Shown here piece after piece: positions 51,644 to 59,866 of a stretch of DNA of 64,000 nt. Within the stretch, counting starts at the first letter, position 1, and every line of letters starts with the position of its first letter. The position numbers and the translations under genes were made by a program. The DNA lies in IMG/VR virus record IMGVR_UViG_3300027708_000035, positions 55,429 through 119,428 of that record. One strand, written 5' to 3'. This DNA comes from a virus. The notes beneath the pieces were generated by a model. That model was not told where the DNA came from. It did no database searches and was given only the letters and a program-made list of their open reading frames with translations.

Positions 51644-52459
51644 ATGGGTCATAACAACTTTATCGTCAATAAGTATCATCGTTGGTATTACAACATTATC
51701 AATCATCGTATTAGTAATGCTCCTTCTGGATATTTTGAAAAACATCATATACTTCCAAAATGTTTAGGCGGATCTAATGCTCAAAATAATCTTGTTTCAC
51801 TAACTGCTCGAGAACATTATATATGCCACTTACTGTTAGTAAGGATGACTTCTGGAGTATTTAGGTCTAAAATGATTAGAGCCGTTGATGCTTTTAAGAT
51901 GGCAAAACCTGGAACTCAACGGAATCTAACAGCCCGACAATATCAGACTATTAGGGAACTAACTATTGGTCTGCCAAACTCAATGAGTTGTCCCAAAGTT
52001 AAAGCCAAGCATTTAGATTCTATAGCACAGAAAATTGGTTATGATGATCACCAAACTTATGTTGCTACTATTAAATCATTGTTTGAAATATATAAGACTG
52101 TTAAAACTACTGCCGAAAAAACCGGCCATGCACAATATACTATACGGCATTTACTTATTAATAACTTTGGAAAAGATTGGGTAGAGTCTGTTAGGCAGGC
52201 AGGATTAAAAGAAGGAAAAATTAAATCTATAGAATCTAATCGTAGACGCCCTAAACGAGATTCATTTGCCGAACAAAACTATAATGCCTATGTATGGGAA
52301 GCAACATCGCCGACTGGCAATATTATTATAGTAAAAGGCAATCGAATTGAGTTTTGTAAAACACAGGGAATAGGAACATCACTTGATATAACGAAGCCCC
52401 ATTTAAGGGGCTTCTGGGAGTTTAAGAAACTGTGTAAGGTAAAAGATTGCCGAGCATAA
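51644..52459 (+). CDS. HNH homing endonuclease
   Basis: A 271-residue protein. The N-terminal HNH domain is FEKHHILPKCLGGSNAQNNL followed by LTAREHYICHLLL, with the paired His and Asn that bind metal. The remainder contains a helix-turn-helix-like stretch (TTAEKTGHAQYTIRHLL) and a C-terminal region typical of phage homing enzymes with a DNA-binding module. It sits on the opposite strand to its neighbours, as expected of an inserted mobile gene. The last codons hold a perfect hairpin (52393-52414). The start overlaps a late-promoter-like motif by only 5 nt. Confidence 0.82.
   Translation: MGHNNFIVNKYHRWYYNIINHRISNAPSGYFEKHHILPKCLGGSNAQNNLVSLTAREHYICHLLLVRMTSGVFRSKMIRAVDAFKMAKPGTQRNLTARQYQTIRELTIGLPNSMSCPKVKAKHLDSIAQKIGYDDHQTYVATIKSLFEIYKTVKTTAEKTGHAQYTIRHLLINNFGKDWVESVRQAGLKEGKIKSIESNRRRPKRDSFAEQNYNAYVWEATSPTGNIIIVKGNRIEFCKTQGIGTSLDITKPHLRGFWEFKKLCKVKDCRA
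52393..52414. other. Perfect hairpin at the 3' end of the HNH gene
   Basis: GAAGCCCC (52393-52400), loop ATTTAA, GGGGCTTC (52407-52414). It lies inside the coding sequence near the stop. No U-tract follows. Confidence 0.5.
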
Positions 52460-52465
52460 TTTTTC

Positions 52466-52524
52466 TGTATCGTCTGCTAGATGGGCGGCGAGTTATCAGA
52501 CAACTCCATTTAAGAAACGATACA
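52466..52524. other. Inverted repeat in the gap after the HNH gene
   Basis: TGTATCGT (52466-52473) and ACGATACA (52517-52524) are perfect 8-nt inverted repeats about 43 nt apart. Inside, GAGTT...AACTC makes a 5-bp hairpin. It may be a terminator-like or element-end structure. No gene is supported between 52460 and 52563. Confidence 0.4.
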
Positions 52525-52563
52525 TTATAGAAAAATTATAACCTTGTCTCAACTGATTCCAGA

Positions 52564-52806
52564 TCAACGAGAAAAACGTTCGCCATTGTTTCGATTTTCG
52601 TAGCGAGGATTTTTGCCCTTGTAGCCCTCACGTGGTTTTCCACGATTGGCAAAGTAGCGATACTCTTGCGAGCGATACAAATCCGATGGAAAAAACGGAA
52701 GCAGGTTAAATCTGCAATGATCCAACCAAGCATCGAGGTCATCGAAAATCTTAGTCACTTCGGGCTTCATTTGAAGAGTCTTTTGAATATAATTTGGCTG
52801 AGCCAT
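52564..52806 (-). CDS. Conserved T4-like phage protein of unknown function
   Basis: An 80-residue protein: KPEVTKIFDDLDAWLDHCRF, then PFFPSDLYRSQEYRYF and a basic Arg/Asn/Gly-rich tail (GKNPRYENRNNGERFSR). Small proteins with KPEV...DDLDAW...CRFN are common in T4-like cyanophages and relatives, with no known function. The basic, disordered tail could bind nucleic acid. It is the last gene of the operon from 53894. Confidence 0.65.
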   Translation of the reverse strand: MAQPNYIQKTLQMKPEVTKIFDDLDAWLDHCRFNLLPFFPSDLYRSQEYRYFANRGKPREGYKGKNPRYENRNNGERFSR

Positions 52807-52819
52807 TTTAAAATACCTT

Positions 52820-53212
52820 TTAAATTAAAGGGTTTGTTGAAGGAAATTTAATGAAGCAGCCATTCTCGCCGTCTTCACTAACATCAATCCAAATCTCTCG
52901 ACTTGGATATCTTGCCGAAATAATATCATGGAGATCATGACTAATCATTTCACAGGATTTGTGATTGAGCTCTAAGGTGCCGTCGCTGTAGCACTTTTCA
53001 AGCCAACGCTTAAACTGGATAAATTCAATATCACGATCGTCGTGAAACACCTGAATGTAAACTTTAAAATGGAAAATATGACGATGCGGTGTTCCAAGGA
53101 AACTAACATCGTACTCATCACCTGTTGCAAGTGCAGGATCAGTAGCCGCTGCTGGGTAGCAATGGATGCCTTCCTTACGAAAGGTAACCCAAATCATATT
53201 AAGATCGATCAT
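52820..53212 (-). CDS. Possible T-fold (QueD/PTPS-like) protein
   Basis: A 130-residue protein. The pattern PHRHIFHFKVYIQV, then DRDIEFIQFKRWLEKCY, SCEMISHDLHDII and IDVSEDGENG parallels the tunnelling-fold pterin synthases: the His-x-His metal pair, the D-F-x-x-LK helix, the P-T-x-E segment (here SCE) and the final V-x-V-x-E strand. An upstream His (GIHCYPA) could be the third ligand. QueD makes the carboxytetrahydropterin used by QueE, which this phage also encodes. The expected catalytic Cys before H-x-H is not evident, so the enzyme may be altered or inactive. The fold call is tentative. Confidence 0.45.
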   Translation of the reverse strand: MIDLNMIWVTFRKEGIHCYPAAATDPALATGDEYDVSFLGTPHRHIFHFKVYIQVFHDDRDIEFIQFKRWLEKCYSDGTLELNHKSCEMISHDLHDIISARYPSREIWIDVSEDGENGCFIKFPSTNPLI

Positions 53213-53385
53213 TCTTCAGACTTCTTTGCGGTAGTTTTTTTAACGGTCTTTGGCTTCTCTGGAAGATTGTCTTTCATCATATTATAGATTTCCCATAATT
53301 TCCAGTCAATGCCCTCAAGCAATTTAAACAGTCGTTCTTCGTTAGAAGTTTGAGCTGCTGTTTTTGTAATTTTAGAATTAATCAT
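53209..53385 (-). CDS. Small conserved phage protein
   Basis: The ATG at 53385 overlaps the stop of the upstream gene (ATGA), so the 58-residue form starting MINSKITKTAAQ is preferred over longer TTG/ATG options inside that gene. It is helical (LFKLLEGIDWKLWEIYNMMK) with a Lys-rich tail (VKKTTAKKSEE). No family recognised. It overlaps the next gene by 4 nt as well, so the three genes are translationally coupled. Confidence 0.58.
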   Translation of the reverse strand: MINSKITKTAAQTSNEERLFKLLEGIDWKLWEIYNMMKDNLPEKPKTVKKTTAKKSEE

Positions 53386-53894
53386 TTTAATACCTTGTCG
53401 TTTTTGTATTGAGACCAATCAGTAAATTTACTGCGGTCTTTAAGATCGTGTAGTCTATGAGACCATACACCTGGATTAGTTGCTTTAAAATCTTTGTCAT
53501 CGATTTTAATCATTGTGTTATAATTCCAAAGTTTAATGTAAGGAATTGGAACACGGATCTGCGGAATAAAATTATCGTATTCGTTCAGACCGTTTTCGTT
53601 AAATTCTTCCACAGCACTCATTGGAATGTCTAAACTACACAGATATTCTTTGCGTAAAAAGAATTCAATCATAGTTTCCCAGCGTTGCCAATCCAAATTG
53701 TTCTGTGGATTAAAACTATGATTAGCACCAAAGAAAATATGTTCTGCGCCATTTAAGTTTAGGGCAATTTCTTCTACAGGATGTACTCCTGTTATAAACA
53801 GGGTCATCTTTCCAAAAGCAGGAGTGTGCTCAACTTCCTTCCCAATAAAGAACTGGATATTGTCAGCTTCGCCGGTTGTGTAATCGCGTTTCAT
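53382..53894 (-). CDS. Conserved T4-like phage protein of unknown function
   Basis: A 170-residue protein beginning MKRDYTTGEADNIQFFIGKE, with GKMTLFITGV, GAEHIFFGANHSF and, near the C-terminus, NYNTMIKIDDKDFKATNPGV. The alternation of strands and helices looks like half of a TIM barrel, but I do not recognise the family. Proteins of this kind are conserved in cyanophages. First gene of an operon with a good sigma-70 promoter, followed by the T-fold-like gene. Confidence 0.62.
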   Translation of the reverse strand: MKRDYTTGEADNIQFFIGKEVEHTPAFGKMTLFITGVHPVEEIALNLNGAEHIFFGANHSFNPQNNLDWQRWETMIEFFLRKEYLCSLDIPMSAVEEFNENGLNEYDNFIPQIRVPIPYIKLWNYNTMIKIDDKDFKATNPGVWSHRLHDLKDRSKFTDWSQYKNDKVLK

Positions 53895-53900
53895 AAATTA

Positions 53901-53929
53901 AGTATAGCAGATTTTATAGAATGAGTCAA
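53901..53929 (-). promoter_or_regulatory. Sigma-70 type promoter
   Basis: On the minus strand TTGACT (53929-53924), a 17-nt spacer and TATACT (53906-53901), just before the ATG at 53894. The very short leader (about 5 nt) leaves little room for a Shine-Dalgarno. Confidence 0.65.
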
Positions 53930-53954
53930 TAGCTTAATTAACCATTTGGTATAA

Positions 53955-54167
53955 TTAATCTCTTTCCATCTCGCTGGCTTCTTTGATAAGCTCTACTAGC
54001 TCGTCAATCGTGTTAACCATAATTTTAGCAGTGCCCCAATCATCTTCTGATTTACGTCCACTAATTTCAATCATATAACCGTTGTCATACATATTAACAG
54101 TAAATGATTCACTCACTTTGATCAGTTTGTCACTGATCTTTTTTACTGCTGATTTTTTAGTTGCCAT
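53955..54167 (-). CDS. Small hypothetical protein
   Basis: A 70-residue protein with a Lys-rich N-terminus (MATKKSAVKKISDKLIKVSE), then a strand-helix part (YDNGYMIEISGRKSEDDWGT, DELVELIKEASE). No family recognised. It overlaps the upstream gene by 11 nt and belongs to the replication operon. Confidence 0.55.
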   Translation of the reverse strand: MATKKSAVKKISDKLIKVSESFTVNMYDNGYMIEISGRKSEDDWGTAKIMVNTIDELVELIKEASEMERD

Positions 54168-54405
54168 CTTTTTTCACCTTTGTTTTACGTTTTGGTTTAG
54201 CTTCTACACTAGCTAATGCTGCTCGGACTTCTGCTAACAAAGCATCGTCATCCCACTCTAGTTCTGTACGACCATCCGGGTGTGTAGTCACTGTTAAGTG
54301 ATTGCCCTTTACTACAGTAGGTTCTGTAAATACAATCTTTGCACCTCCGATAGTACCGGGCATCTCTAATACAATTTTATCAGTTTTCTTTTTACGTGTT
54401 GCCAT
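54157..54405 (-). CDS. Small hypothetical protein, acidic core and basic ends
   Basis: An 82-residue protein (MATRKKKTDKIVLEMPGTIG, then HLTVTTHPDGRTELEWDDDA and a KPKRKTKVKKDGN tail). It starts 1 nt after the TGT-like gene and has AGGAG upstream. Similar MAT(R/K)KK starts in this gene and the next suggest a common origin of their N-termini. Function unknown. Confidence 0.55.
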   Translation of the reverse strand: MATRKKKTDKIVLEMPGTIGGAKIVFTEPTVVKGNHLTVTTHPDGRTELEWDDDALLAEVRAALASVEAKPKRKTKVKKDGN

Positions 54406-54406
54406 G

Positions 54407-56038
54407 TTATTCTCCTAAACTGCCTTCTTCTAATGCTCGTAATTGATCATCATCTGGATTTTCTAAATCGACTTCTTCAGACTTGGTGACTTCTTCAAAA
54501 CTAAACAATGAACCGAATGTGTTCTGTTTTGGACCACCTTGTAATCGAGCACCTTCCAAACTACGCAAGAATGGGCTAGCTTGTTCGATTAATTCAAATG
54601 CTTCCGATTTAGTCTTTGTATTAAACAGATCTTCAATTAGGCTACTGAAGTATAGAATATTTCGAGGAACCCAATCACTATACTCATCACTCATATCAGA
54701 ACCTTTGACCTTCTTCCAATGCTTCCAAGATAGTCGACCTTTAACTTTGGCAATTTCAATGTCCATTAATTGTTGAGCACGTTGTACAGCAACAATGTGA
54801 CATTCAACATTATGACCCATCATTAGAGCATAGGCAAAACTATCCCATGATGTTTTGTTTGGAATCTTACCTAATTTGTTTAAGCGAGGAACAACATGAT
54901 AGTGATCTGGATTTAAGTGATCAAACTTAACACTACCTAATTCTTTATCAGTTTTACGTTCGCCTAGATTATAATAGGCAATGTCTGTCATTGTCAGTCT
55001 TCGACCAATTGACGATTCGAAGGGGAACGGGATATCGCTTCCTGACAGTGCTTTGTTGTCTGGGGCTTTGTCCATAATAACACTCCACCTTTTTGGCGTG
55101 TGCTGTGCGTTGGTGTAGACAAGTCCGTGCGCGGTTGCGATAAACGGTGAGGCGCAGTCAAAAGATATGGTAATTTCTTCATTGATGTGTTTCCTGATTT
55201 GTCTTTGGATTAATGTTAAGTAGCAACTCCAGTCAAGTTGCGCTGTACCCAAGAAGTGGATCCAGTTTTTGCCCTTCAGCAAACCATCTTCTCTCAATGT
55301 CATTAAACGCTTGAGAGTAATATCCATTTTACACATGTTGGCACCACCAAAGGCCCAACCTTCTGCTTCGCGCCCTGCATACTTGCCTTTAGGGTCGCTA
55401 AATTCTTTTACACCGTCATACCACTTCTCGGCAGTCTCCCAATCACCGCCTTGTAGAACGTTGAGCCATTTGGTCTGTCCTAAACGATTCATTAGGAAGT
55501 AATCATTATTAAAACGTGTCTTGTCTAAGCAGTCCTCAAATGTTTTCAATCCTGTTTTAGGACTGTGAATATGATCGCAAGCCCATGTTGGAACGTCCAG
55601 CATCATAGACCAGTCGGCAGTCACTTCCAACCACTCTAGAATCTTTTGACGAGTCTTTGTAGCTTCCTTGCCTTCAAAGTCTAACCAATCAAATTTAAGA
55701 ACACCCTTACCGATCTGGTATCCACCGGAGTCACCTAGAATCATTGTGTTGTTGCGATCACGTTGTTGGATCATGGATTCTTGTACAAGACTCTTTTGTA
55801 GATCCAACTGTGCGTGACCTGCTGAATACAAACCATATTTGTAGGTAAAGTATCCCTGTTCAGGATTTAGAAAGTTCATACCTTCGATTCCGCGATCAAA
55901 TCCAGCGGGAATACGATCGTCGGCAATGAACTTTTCTAAACGCTGTTTAGCAATATAGGTGCTGTAGAACGAGCTGATGGCCGGAAGATATACAGCATAA
56001 TCCTTCTGTAGTGGGGTTAGGTTAACTTGTTGTGTCAT
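54407..56038 (-). CDS. dpdA: TGT-like DNA guanine transglycosylase (DpdA type) with clamp-binding-like peptide
   Basis: A 543-residue homologue of tRNA-guanine transglycosylase. Motifs in order: LGDSGGYQI with Asp103 (general base of the TGT family), VLQGGDW (194-200), WAFGGANM, HFLGTAQ and ISFDCASPF with Asp294, aligned with the TGT nucleophile motif FDC-x-x-P. The zinc cysteines of tRNA enzymes are not evident. Phage DpdA proteins of this family exchange guanine in DNA for a 7-deazaguanine; QueE is encoded in this window. Residues 506-514, NTFGSLFSF, are identical to the C-terminus of the DNA polymerase (881-889), suggesting binding to the sliding clamp. The gene starts 2 nt after the clamp gene. 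About 29 acidic residues follow the peptide. Confidence 0.85.
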   Translation of the reverse strand: MTQQVNLTPLQKDYAVYLPAISSFYSTYIAKQRLEKFIADDRIPAGFDRGIEGMNFLNPEQGYFTYKYGLYSAGHAQLDLQKSLVQESMIQQRDRNNTMILGDSGGYQIGKGVLKFDWLDFEGKEATKTRQKILEWLEVTADWSMMLDVPTWACDHIHSPKTGLKTFEDCLDKTRFNNDYFLMNRLGQTKWLNVLQGGDWETAEKWYDGVKEFSDPKGKYAGREAEGWAFGGANMCKMDITLKRLMTLREDGLLKGKNWIHFLGTAQLDWSCYLTLIQRQIRKHINEEITISFDCASPFIATAHGLVYTNAQHTPKRWSVIMDKAPDNKALSGSDIPFPFESSIGRRLTMTDIAYYNLGERKTDKELGSVKFDHLNPDHYHVVPRLNKLGKIPNKTSWDSFAYALMMGHNVECHIVAVQRAQQLMDIEIAKVKGRLSWKHWKKVKGSDMSDEYSDWVPRNILYFSSLIEDLFNTKTKSEAFELIEQASPFLRSLEGARLQGGPKQNTFGSLFSFEEVTKSEEVDLENPDDDQLRALEEGSLGE

Positions 56039-56040
56039 TA

Positions 56041-56775
56041 TTATGTCTGTGCAGGAATGATGTACTTGTAAGTAGCAATGCCGCTGTCTAATGTAATTTG
56101 CAATGCACCTTCATTAGACAAGCTCATTGTTGTGTTATTAACATCTGCAATTTTCAAGATGCTCAAGATGGGAGCAACTGGCCAAGTCCAACCTTTGTTT
56201 AAGTTGCCTGTGACACCTGTGGCAAAGATAAACTCACCACCGTGGCTGCTAGCATCACCAAAAGTAAATTTCAACTTGTCGCCGTCTGTCTTAGCAAGGA
56301 AAGTTGCGTGTTCGCTGTTAGCTGCCGCTTGGAAACTAAAACGCTGTACGCTACTTTGTGTAGGAATAACTTCAACATCCCACTTAACACCACGGAACTT
56401 GGTAGTCTTAAGTTTTTCGTTGATGATTTCACTATTCATAAAACGGTAATCGTTCTTAAAGTCGCCTGCCGCATTTTCAAAGTGAAGACCAACTGGAATA
56501 GTTTCACCGTTGCGATCAGCAGTCATCAACTCAATCTTAGCGTCCTCTTTGTATTCAGGACATTCCAAATTGTATTTCAATTTGTTGAGTTGTGGCATGC
56601 CAAACACACCGACCATCTCTGGCTGTGGATTAGTTGCCTCTCCGAACATAACAACAGTTCTGTCGTCTGCCATTGAGTCAATTTTTGTAGAACTTTCGTC
56701 GCCTGTAATTTTTACAATGTTCAGGAAGCCTAGGTTGTGAGTATGACTCACGATGTCTTGTAAGATGTCTTTCAT
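56041..56775 (-). CDS. 45: gp45 sliding clamp
   Basis: A 244-residue protein between polymerase and the TGT-like gene. It has the two-domain beta pattern of PCNA-type clamps: GVFGMPQLNKLKYNLECPEY in the first half and, at the end, GWTWPVAPILSILKI, TTMSLSNEGALQITLDSGIA and the terminal YKYIIPA strand. T4 gp45 is 228 residues. The clamp holds polymerase on DNA and, in T4, activates late transcription. Sequence similarity to T4 gp45 is low, so the call rests on pattern, length and operon position. Confidence 0.75.
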   Translation of the reverse strand: MKDILQDIVSHTHNLGFLNIVKITGDESSTKIDSMADDRTVVMFGEATNPQPEMVGVFGMPQLNKLKYNLECPEYKEDAKIELMTADRNGETIPVGLHFENAAGDFKNDYRFMNSEIINEKLKTTKFRGVKWDVEVIPTQSSVQRFSFQAAANSEHATFLAKTDGDKLKFTFGDASSHGGEFIFATGVTGNLNKGWTWPVAPILSILKIADVNNTTMSLSNEGALQITLDSGIATYKYIIPAQT

Positions 56776-56830
56776 GTTAATATCCTTTTGTATAGTTTAT
56801 TTAGATTTAGGTAGTTTGTCAACAAATATT

Positions 56831-59503
56831 TTAGTCAAAGCTGAACAAACTGCCGAACGTGTTATTTTGTGTCGTGGATTCTAAGTCCCATTCCAACACA
56901 CCGATTAAGTTATCAAGTTTATTATTGATAATTGTAGTTTCCATTTCTGAATGATCGAATGGCAGATCTTGGAACCATTTAGGCAATCGCATCTCATCTA
57001 CTGGATATGCAATACTGGTATAACCTAATGGATTGTCTTTGACTTTACAGACAATGACCTTCATACCATCAACAATGCCCATGCTGTACTTGTCGCCATT
57101 CATACGTTTGAGCGTATTCCAATTGATGCTGGCACGGACATGTCCTGGCATATTGGCCTTGCCTTGTTTTTCTTCTTTCTTTTGATACTCAGCAATGTTG
57201 TTGGCACGTTTTGGACTGCCTTTTTCCCAACCAGGTCTTGCCTTAAACTCAGTTCTAAATTCTGTAATCATTTCGAGAATTTCTTCTTCTTGAGCATTAT
57301 TTAGAACTTTGGTTAATACTTCTTCCAAAAACTTTTGCATAAATTCTGGAGTATCACTGCGTTTCAAATCTAATCCCATGGCCTTGATCTTACCGGGCTT
57401 ACCGTTTACATCTTGTCTCTTACCATCTTTATCGTAATACAATACAGCATAACGTTTCTTGGTAATAAACAGGCCTTTGATAGCAACAATTTCACGACCA
57501 CCTTTAATAACCTCACCTCTACTCTTAGGGCAGTGAAAAGCATCTAACATAAAGTCTGGAAAAGTTGCATTGACATTGTCTGCAATGGTATCATACAACT
57601 GCACTACAACATCTTTGTCCCAAGGAATCAATTTCTTTTGGATATCAGTCTTTAGTGTATTGTATGCAGAGAAATAACATGAGTCAGTATCACCGTAGAT
57701 AATACTTTTACCAACGTGATCAAACTCGCCAGTAATCATTTCATTTACTTTGCCTGCCATGTGTTTGGCAATTTGCCTACCGACTAGAGTGGTTGATTGT
57801 CCGATACGTTTGTCGAAGAATCGGCAACCAGCGTTAAGAATAGCACCGTACAAACTGTTCAGGTTAATTTTCTTAACCAACTGACGTTTGTCCCAATACT
57901 CTTCTTCAATCTTATTGCCAGCGTCGATACAGGCCTTTAGTTTTTTCTGCATGTCCTTACGTTCGGCATACCAACGCTTTAGCAAGCCCGGAATAATACC
58001 TTCATGCTCGTAGGTAAAGATTGTACCATTGGCACTGAGCATCCATGGTTGATTGCTTTCGAATATTAGTCTATAACATTCGGCTGCACTCATAATATCA
58101 CTTTCACCGTTTTCCCAGTCGATGGTAATTTCCCAGGCTTTATCTCGCCGCATGACTGCTTCGTACTCAAGGCTACCAAATATGCCTTCCCAAGCTGCCG
58201 CAAAAGACTTCTTATGCACCAACATCTGCTCTTGGATGTATTGGTCTGTTCTGTCCTGTCTCAACTGTCCAACAATAGTCTCTGGACCCATGTTTAGGGC
58301 ACGAATTGCACTTGGATATAGTGAGTTAATGTCAATAGATCCGATCCAGTCATGAAGACCTTTTTTAGGATATGCAACATAAGCACCTGCGGCTTGATTG
58401 TTTGCTTCCTCATCACGCTTGGCACGATTGGGAACAATTAAACCACGATGATGTGCTTCATTTACAATGGCCTGTTCGGTCACAGCCACAGCACCCATTG
58501 TAGTTTGTAGCAATACAGTACATTCGTGTGCCAGTGTGTTGGCTAGATCTAAGAACTTTAATTTCTTATCTAGCTTGTCCAACAATGCAGTATCCTGCCT
58601 GTTGTATTCGATAAACTTACGGAAATCATTATTGTAAAGTTGATCCAATGTACCTTCGTACTGCGTCTTGGTCTCCCCTACCTCCATTTCTCCAATGGCA
58701 TCCAGCCTGTAGGTATGGCGTTCTTCGTATGTATATTTGCGGTACAGCTCGAGACTGTCCAGATGAACACGACCAACCAGGTCATAAGTAACAGCCGCTT
58801 TTCCATACTTTTCGTACTCCCTCTTCTTAGGAAATTGACCCCATAGACAAAATCTTCGAGTGTCTTCTTTACTTAGTGCTTTAGTGACACGATTAACGGT
58901 GTATGGAATATCATAACCTTCACTATTCCATCCACTTAGGATATCCGCATCTTGGATAATATCCAAAAATGCATCTAACATTTCTGCTTCAGTTTCGAAC
59001 AGTATTGTATTGGGAAAATCCTTAATCAATTCTTGTGCCTGTGCCATGGTCAATGTCTTTGGCGGTACTGCAAAACAAACCAATGTGTCTAACCATTGTA
59101 GGTGAACTGCGATACTGGTAATTGGCATGAAAGCATCTTCGGGAGTGCTATAGCCACGTTCTGGATCAAAGTCCACCTCAATGTCGAAAAACGCTACATT
59201 TAGTTTTGGCGGTTCGTGATTGAGATAGTTTTCCTCAAGCGTCTTGAATACCGTGTTAATATCGGATTCATATAACTTGTGATTGCTGTGGATTCGTTGT
59301 TCTTTCTGGAAGTCTTTAAAACTTCTTGTGACAACTTTGTTTAGGTTTTCACCATAGATTGATTTATATTTGCCCCGTTGATCCGGGTAATAAAACGTGT
59401 ATCTTGCAGGGAACTCCTGAAAGATTCTGCCTTTCTTTGGATCTCGCTCAACGACATGTACAATGTCCTTATCGCGATCCCACATGGCATCGACATAGCT
59501 CAT
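56831..59503 (-). CDS. 43: gp43 DNA polymerase, family B
   Basis: An 890-residue replicative polymerase. The 3'-5' exonuclease motifs are FFDIEVD (residues 105-111), SGWNSEGYDIPY (about 190-201) and the YNRQDTALL region (about 298-306). The polymerase motifs are DINSLYPSAIRALNMGP (A), KINLNSLYGAILNAG (B) and YGDTDSCYFS (C). Length matches T4 gp43 (898). The C-terminus NTFGSLFSFD plays the role of the clamp-binding peptide of RB69/T4 polymerase (ends in SLF...F). AGGAGG precedes the ATG at 59503. No split or intron is present. Confidence 0.98.
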   Translation of the reverse strand: MSYVDAMWDRDKDIVHVVERDPKKGRIFQEFPARYTFYYPDQRGKYKSIYGENLNKVVTRSFKDFQKEQRIHSNHKLYESDINTVFKTLEENYLNHEPPKLNVAFFDIEVDFDPERGYSTPEDAFMPITSIAVHLQWLDTLVCFAVPPKTLTMAQAQELIKDFPNTILFETEAEMLDAFLDIIQDADILSGWNSEGYDIPYTVNRVTKALSKEDTRRFCLWGQFPKKREYEKYGKAAVTYDLVGRVHLDSLELYRKYTYEERHTYRLDAIGEMEVGETKTQYEGTLDQLYNNDFRKFIEYNRQDTALLDKLDKKLKFLDLANTLAHECTVLLQTTMGAVAVTEQAIVNEAHHRGLIVPNRAKRDEEANNQAAGAYVAYPKKGLHDWIGSIDINSLYPSAIRALNMGPETIVGQLRQDRTDQYIQEQMLVHKKSFAAAWEGIFGSLEYEAVMRRDKAWEITIDWENGESDIMSAAECYRLIFESNQPWMLSANGTIFTYEHEGIIPGLLKRWYAERKDMQKKLKACIDAGNKIEEEYWDKRQLVKKINLNSLYGAILNAGCRFFDKRIGQSTTLVGRQIAKHMAGKVNEMITGEFDHVGKSIIYGDTDSCYFSAYNTLKTDIQKKLIPWDKDVVVQLYDTIADNVNATFPDFMLDAFHCPKSRGEVIKGGREIVAIKGLFITKKRYAVLYYDKDGKRQDVNGKPGKIKAMGLDLKRSDTPEFMQKFLEEVLTKVLNNAQEEEILEMITEFRTEFKARPGWEKGSPKRANNIAEYQKKEEKQGKANMPGHVRASINWNTLKRMNGDKYSMGIVDGMKVIVCKVKDNPLGYTSIAYPVDEMRLPKWFQDLPFDHSEMETTIINNKLDNLIGVLEWDLESTTQNNTFGSLFSFD

Positions 59504-59572
59504 AATTTTCCTCCTCGTGATTTATGGCTCACTGACCGTTCTTGTGATCATTTGTGGCTGATCGTACCATAC

Positions 59573-59866
59573 TTATAAATTATTTAGCATCCTGATCAGC
59601 CCTATGCTGTCAATTGATACTAGCAGTAGATAGTTAGCCAACATGCCAAAAGATTTCCTAGTCCAGCTAGCCCAACCGTACATAGCACAGCCAATGATCC
59701 AAATGGGATAAAGAGTAAGAAGCGGTGGATTAGGGACTGTGACCGCCATAGTAATACTGCAACCAACACTAATAGCCCAAGCAAGCAGCTCAATAGCAAA
59801 GCGAACTCTGTTAGATTTAAAGTCATCTTTGATCCATTCTAATGTTGGTTTAAATATTTCAAGCAT
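59573..59866 (-). CDS. Small membrane protein
   Basis: A 97-residue protein with three hydrophobic segments: FAIELLAWAISVGCSITMAV, LLTLYPIWIIGCAMYGWASW and the amphipathic LANYLLLVSIDSIGLIRML. It resembles small membrane proteins found next to replication genes in aquatic T4-like phages; a PnuC-like fragment is one alternative. Its start overlaps the stop of dsbA by 1 nt. Role unknown. Confidence 0.68.
   Translation of the reverse strand: MLEIFKPTLEWIKDDFKSNRVRFAIELLAWAISVGCSITMAVTVPNPPLLTLYPIWIIGCAMYGWASWTRKSFGMLANYLLLVSIDSIGLIRMLNNL

Noticed and set aside
52441-52563. Group I intron carrying the HNH gene
   Set aside because: No split host gene flanks the HNH gene and no intron core pairings were recognised; only a simple inverted repeat is present.
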